A program made the position numbers and the translations under genes. The notes under the pieces were generated by a model. The model did not search any database. It was given only the letters and a program-made list of their open reading frames with translations, and was not told the DNA's origin. A DNA stretch of 8,356 nt from Lachnoclostridium phytofermentans (GTDB lineage Bacteria > Bacillota > Clostridia > Lachnospirales > Lachnospiraceae), in the NCBI GenBank assembly GCA_003526525.1, contig DPVV01000141.1:1-8356 (forward strand). Direction: 5' to 3'. Below are positions 5,157 to 8,356 of this stretch, piece by piece (the first letter of the stretch is position 1; each line of letters opens with the position of its first letter).

Positions 5157-5498
5157 TTATTTGTTACTATTTTGTTCCACTCGAAACTTCACAATTTCAG
5201 TAATTAATTCTTTTGGAAGCGGTTTGCTAAGCGGAAATTGAATTGCTCCTTTTGAATATTTATAATCACCAAGCTTATGTTTAAATTGTTCCACCCCATC
5301 TGCCCCAGGATAAAACCCAATATGAGCTTTATGCAAAGCAAAATGAACTAAGTTACCATTCAAATAAAAGGTAGGCATTCGCCAGCTTATCTTCTCTGTA
5401 GCTTCCGGTGCTGCTTCTTTTATAATATTTCTTATTTCTTGTAATCTAAGTTGTAGCTCCAATGGATACTGAAGAATATATTGGTCAATCTCATTCAT
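5157..5498 (-). CDS. DUF1801 family protein (YdhG/Fra-like)
   Basis: The 113-residue cytosolic protein has typical DUF1801 length and motifs: LRLQEIRNIIKEAAPEATEKISWRMPTF (residues about 17-44) and LVHFALHKAHIGFYPG (50-65), then KGAIQFPLSKPLP with a final helix. A frataxin-like iron-chaperone role has been described for the Bacillus subtilis relative YdhG (Fra); whether that applies here is unknown, since the family is broad and mostly uncharacterised. The ATG at 5498 has AGGAG 9 nt upstream (5508-5512), which fixes the start. The gap to the upstream permease gene is 113 nt, A/T-rich and without a clear terminator, so read-through from the sugar operon is possible, but the function looks unrelated. 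Confidence 0.88.
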   Translation of the reverse strand: MNEIDQYILQYPLELQLRLQEIRNIIKEAAPEATEKISWRMPTFYLNGNLVHFALHKAHIGFYPGADGVEQFKHKLGDYKYSKGAIQFPLSKPLPKELITEIVKFRVEQNSNK

Positions 5499-5611
5499 CT
5501 ATTCTCTCTCCTAACGTAATTCATTTCGATTCAAACCTATTTTATCATAAAAGTATAATTATTTCTTCTTATAATTTCCTTACGAGAAAGAATTAATTCA
5601 GTTACCTTAAC

Positions 5612-6442
5612 TTACCCTTTAATTGCTCCTTGCGTCAGGCCATCTACGATTTGATTACTAAAACAACAATAGATCAGAATGGACGGTGCTATTGCTATAA
5701 CAATCGCTGCAAACATCTGAACATAATTGGTTGCATATGGCCCAACGAAATAAGTTAACGTTACTGGCAGAGTCTTTTTTTGAACGTCTGAAATAAATAC
5801 CATAGCCATTAAGAGTTCATTCCAGTTGTTCACAAAGGTCATTAATCCAGTTACAAATAATCCAGTTTTCGCAAGTGGTAATGCAATATGAAAGAAACAT
5901 CGATAGATTGAACAACCGTCGATGCATGCTGCTTCAAACAATTCAGATGCCATTCCTTTAAAAAAGTTAGTCATTATAAAAATTGTCATTGGCAAAGAGA
6001 ATGTGATATACGGTAAAATTAATCCTAATAACTGATTTGTTAAATTCAGCTTTGAAAACTGAATAAACAACGGTATTAAAACACAATGAACCGGTATCAT
6101 CATGCCAATAAGAAAATATGTCATAGCCGGTCTAGATAGTTTCCACCTCATTCTAGCAATTGCAAATGCAGCCATAGAACCAATTAACATACTTGCAATT
6201 AGCGTTATCACACAAACAATTAACGAATTTAATGTTGCTACGCCTAAATTACCACTATTCCATGCAACATAATAATTGTTCCATTGGAACACTTTAGGTA
6301 ATTGAAACGGATTGACAAAAACCTCTGCATTGGTTTTAAAGGATACCGAAACCATCCATAAAAATGGTAGAACATACAATAGTGCAAAGACGGATAGTAA
6401 TAGATAGATGATGATATTACTAAATTTTAATCGTTTCACCAT
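5612..6442 (-). CDS. Carbohydrate ABC transporter permease, MalG-type
   Basis: This is the second inner-membrane subunit of a sugar importer, with 276 residues and about six membrane helices. It begins with the usual cytosolic tail and helix (LLSVFALLYVLPFLWMVSVSFK, residues 15-36). The EAA loop ELFEAACIDGCS (167-178) contacts the ATPase, and the C-terminus ends VDGLTQGAIKG, as normal for MalG/ThuG-type CUT1 permeases. The preferred start is the ATG at 6442, or the GTG directly after it, because the AGGAGG that serves it overlaps the stop of the preceding permease. The upstream in-frame ATG at 6460 lies inside that gene and has no ribosome site. The 7-nt gap implies a common transcript and coupled translation. 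No ATPase gene follows, so a shared MsmK/MsmX-like ATPase encoded elsewhere is likely. Confidence 0.93.
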   Translation of the reverse strand: MVKRLKFSNIIIYLLLSVFALLYVLPFLWMVSVSFKTNAEVFVNPFQLPKVFQWNNYYVAWNSGNLGVATLNSLIVCVITLIASMLIGSMAAFAIARMRWKLSRPAMTYFLIGMMIPVHCVLIPLFIQFSKLNLTNQLLGLILPYITFSLPMTIFIMTNFFKGMASELFEAACIDGCSIYRCFFHIALPLAKTGLFVTGLMTFVNNWNELLMAMVFISDVQKKTLPVTLTYFVGPYATNYVQMFAAIVIAIAPSILIYCCFSNQIVDGLTQGAIKG

Positions 6443-6449
6443 ACACCTC

Positions 6450-7337
6450 CTACATCTCATAATTCTTTACTTTTATACTACGGTTAATTACAACTGTTAC
6501 AATCAGACACATCAATAAAAGAACTACTCCAATCGCATTGGCATAACCATATTTAAAATATTGAAATCCTTCATTATATAAATGAGTTGCTAAGACGTCT
6601 GTTCGATGATTCGGTCCGCCTTGCGTCATATTATAAACTAAATCAAAGAATTTCAAGGAACCAATACAGTTAAGAGAAAGTGTTGTTGCTACCATAGGTT
6701 TAATTAAAGGTAAGGTAATAGTAAAAAAGCTTTTAAATTTGCTAGCACCATCTATGTAGGAAGCTTCATAAAGTGTTTTCGATATTCCGGAAATCTGAGC
6801 CATGTAAAGCATCATTGTAGTACCTGTATACTGCCATAAGGCAACAAAAGCAATGACCCACATTGGTAAAACAATAAACCCTTTCGTGTCCATTAGCCAA
6901 AGTGGTCCTTCTACACCAAAATAAGCAATAATTTGATTAATACCAATCTTCGGATTAAAAAGAAAAGACCATAACAACCCAAGTGCAGCAGAAGACAGTA
7001 CTGCCGGTAGATAGTATATATTCTTAAACAGATTTCTACCTCTCTTAATATTAGTTAATATTCCTGCAAGGATAAGTCCTAATATCTGCTGCGTTATTGC
7101 AGAAAAAAGCATAAAAAACAAAGAATTTTTAAGGGCTGTCCTCATAATCTTATCTTTTACAAAAAGTCGTTTAAAATTATCGAAAGCAACAAATTTAGGA
7201 GACGTTAATGCATTCCAATCACATAAGGAATAATAGAAAGTCTGACATATTGGGATCAATAGGATTGCTGTAAACATAAGTAATGCCGGTGTTATAAATA
7301 AGATGATAGCCAATTTATTTCGAAAGATTTTATCCAA
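6450..7337 (-). CDS. Carbohydrate ABC transporter permease, MalF-type
   Basis: This is the first inner-membrane subunit of the same sugar importer, 295 residues with six likely membrane helices. Typical landmarks are FITPALLMFTAILLIPI (residues 14-30), FDNFKRLF (52-59), LPAVLSSAALGLLWSFLF (110-127), the EAA loop LYEASYIDGASKFKSF (189-204), and TQGGPNHRTDVLATHLY (238-254), the signature of CUT1 MalF-like permeases lacking the large periplasmic domain. The start is a TTG at 7337, backed by AGGGGG at 7345-7350 with a 7-nt spacer; no ATG nearby has comparable support. It lies 94 nt after the binding-protein gene, separated by a strong hairpin, and 7 nt ahead of the MalG-type partner. Confidence 0.94.
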   Translation of the reverse strand: MDKIFRNKLAIILFITPALLMFTAILLIPICQTFYYSLCDWNALTSPKFVAFDNFKRLFVKDKIMRTALKNSLFFMLFSAITQQILGLILAGILTNIKRGRNLFKNIYYLPAVLSSAALGLLWSFLFNPKIGINQIIAYFGVEGPLWLMDTKGFIVLPMWVIAFVALWQYTGTTMMLYMAQISGISKTLYEASYIDGASKFKSFFTITLPLIKPMVATTLSLNCIGSLKFFDLVYNMTQGGPNHRTDVLATHLYNEGFQYFKYGYANAIGVVLLLMCLIVTVVINRSIKVKNYEM

Positions 7338-7389
7338 ACAACTACCCCCTAATCTGATAAAAAGCAGATTACCTTAAATTTTTTACCAA

Positions 7390-7419
7390 GTTGGGCTGTC
7401 GCAACTGCGACAGCCCAAC
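7390..7419 (-). promoter_or_regulatory. Intercistronic hairpin between binding-protein and permease genes
   Basis: A perfect inverted repeat of 13-14 bp (GTTGGGCTGTCGCA and its complement) with a 2-4 nt loop lies 12 nt after the binding-protein stop and about 50 nt before the permease start. On the transcribed strand it is followed by TTGGTAAAAAATTT with no T-run, so full termination is unlikely. Such hairpins after solute-binding-protein genes usually protect the upstream mRNA or cause partial termination, giving more binding protein than permease. Confidence 0.65.
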
Positions 7420-7431
7420 CTTTCTATTATC

Positions 7432-8356
7432 TTACTTTTTCCATACATGCTCTTTATAGAAATCCTGAACATTTTGGAATGCTTCCTTTACCGAAATACT
7501 TCCTAAGAATAAATCAACCATAGAATTATCAAATGTATCCCCTGCCTCTACGGAAGCTAATGATTCATTATAAAAGCCAAGAGTACCGGTCGATTTTGAT
7601 AAGATATCCATAACATAACTAAGCTGTGCTGGCGCTTTTTCTTTATCGTATTCTACCTTAATAATTGGAATCTTTCCTCCTACTTCGGCAGTATACTTTT
7701 GCGCTGTCTCATCTGTAAAACATTTCATAAGTGCTATGCAAGCGTCCTGATTTTTCGTTTTTGAACTCATAACTAGATTATCTGTTTTAACAATCATACG
7801 ATTAGGATCAGCCCCACCTTCGATTGCTGGGAAAGAAAATACTCCACACTTTGGCTCCATATCTGGATTGTTACCATTAATCTGACCAATTGCCCAAGAT
7901 CCTTGTACTAACATGGCAGCTTCGCCATTATAAAAACTTGCGGTTGCATGATCATTCGAATCTCCTGCTGCTGTTTTTTGAAAGTACTTTGATAATTCAA
8001 CTAACTTTTCACCAGCATTTATAAAAGATTCACTCGTCCAATCTAAAGTCCCCGCATTTACTCCAATTAAGTTATCTGGTCCACCAGCTCTATCACAAAA
8101 ATAGCCTGCTATCATTGATAAGCACCATGCGGTACCTGCCGAACAAGAAATTGGTGTGTATCCAGCACCTTGAATCTTTTCGCAAGTAGCAATCCACTCC
8201 GTGAATGTTGTCGGAACCGTAGCCCCTGCTCTTTCGAATATTTCTGTATTATAAAAAACCAAAGCTGCTGCAAAGTTTGTTGGAATTGCATAAATTTTTC
8301 CATTGTATGTCATTCTCTCGAAAATACCTTCTGTAAAGGAATCGTACCATTTCGAT
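7432..8356 (-). CDS. Extracellular sugar-binding protein of an ABC transporter, family 1 (partial, N-terminus beyond right edge)
   Basis: This is the lipoprotein-type receptor that captures sugar outside the cell and delivers it to the two permeases downstream. The frame is open from the right edge and gives 307 residues; family 1 binding proteins are usually 400-450, so about a quarter, including the signal peptide and lipobox, is missing. The Met at 8313 is internal, since the sequence before it (SKWYDSFTEGIFER) continues in frame. Recognisable stretches are YNGKIYAIPTNFAAALVFYNTEIFERAG with PTTFTEW (the conserved pocket-edge region), AAMLVQGSW, and a C-terminal helix ending FYKEHVWKK. It leads the operon followed by MalF-type and MalG-type permeases. 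The sugar is not readable from this part. Confidence 0.93.
   Translation of the reverse strand, partial: SKWYDSFTEGIFERMTYNGKIYAIPTNFAAALVFYNTEIFERAGATVPTTFTEWIATCEKIQGAGYTPISCSAGTAWCLSMIAGYFCDRAGGPDNLIGVNAGTLDWTSESFINAGEKLVELSKYFQKTAAGDSNDHATASFYNGEAAMLVQGSWAIGQINGNNPDMEPKCGVFSFPAIEGGADPNRMIVKTDNLVMSSKTKNQDACIALMKCFTDETAQKYTAEVGGKIPIIKVEYDKEKAPAQLSYVMDILSKSTGTLGFYNESLASVEAGDTFDNSMVDLFLGSISVKEAFQNVQDFYKEHVWKK

Noticed and set aside
5499..5611. Terminator after the MalG-type permease gene
   Set aside because: Only a tiny GTTA/TAAC palindrome is present, with no stable stem and T-run, so no terminator is annotated.
8112..8303. 63-codon minus-strand ORF within the binding-protein gene
   Set aside because: It is a shifted frame of the binding protein, whose own frame carries the family motifs.

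Overview
The window is a low-GC stretch of a Gram-positive, Clostridia-type chromosome. Shine-Dalgarno sequences are strong (AGGAG or GGAGG type), codons are A/T-rich, and two binding-protein-dependent carbohydrate ABC transporter clusters lie close together, one of them beside a divergent AraC-type regulator. This combination is typical of plant-polysaccharide-degrading Lachnospiraceae such as the Lachnoclostridium phytofermentans group. That placement is inference from style and protein flavour, not a database match. Every gene except the AraC regulator is on the minus strand.

Layout from left to right. (1) 1-1142 (-) is the N-terminal part of an LplB-type sugar ABC permease that runs off the left edge. 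It has an unusual N-terminal extension of about 180 residues with four predicted membrane segments. (2) 1352-2179 (+) is a divergent AraC-family regulator, followed by a perfect-stem terminator at 2291-2314. (3) 2409-3778 (-) is a strip rich in gene remnants. In transcription order it holds a promoter, an arginine-rich leader peptide with a complete-looking attenuator and terminator, the last 77 codons of an arginyl-tRNA synthetase gene whose body is missing, the start of a NUDIX hydrolase gene joined out of frame to the end of a GNAT acetyltransferase gene, a short ORF with a perfect Shine-Dalgarno, and an intact DUF503 (YlxP-like) gene. (4) 3845-4948 (-) is a membrane-anchored endonuclease/exonuclease/phosphatase-fold hydrolase. 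(5) 5157-5498 (-) is a DUF1801 (YdhG/Fra-like) protein, with a 23-bp near-perfect inverted repeat just downstream. (6) 8356-5612 (-) is a second sugar ABC operon in the order binding protein (cut by the right edge), hairpin, MalF-type permease, MalG-type permease. No ATPase follows it.

The most interesting element is at about 3541-3778. An 18-codon ORF with a good Shine-Dalgarno contains seven arginine codons. It is followed by RNA segments that can form mutually exclusive pairings, an antiterminator and an intrinsic terminator, and directly beyond the terminator lies the tail of argS. This is the architecture expected of ribosome-mediated transcription attenuation responding to charged tRNA-Arg. 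No T-box sequence is visible. Here the control region seems to have outlived the gene it controlled, because nearly all of argS has been deleted. The neighbouring NUDIX/GNAT chimera records a second internal deletion of the same kind.
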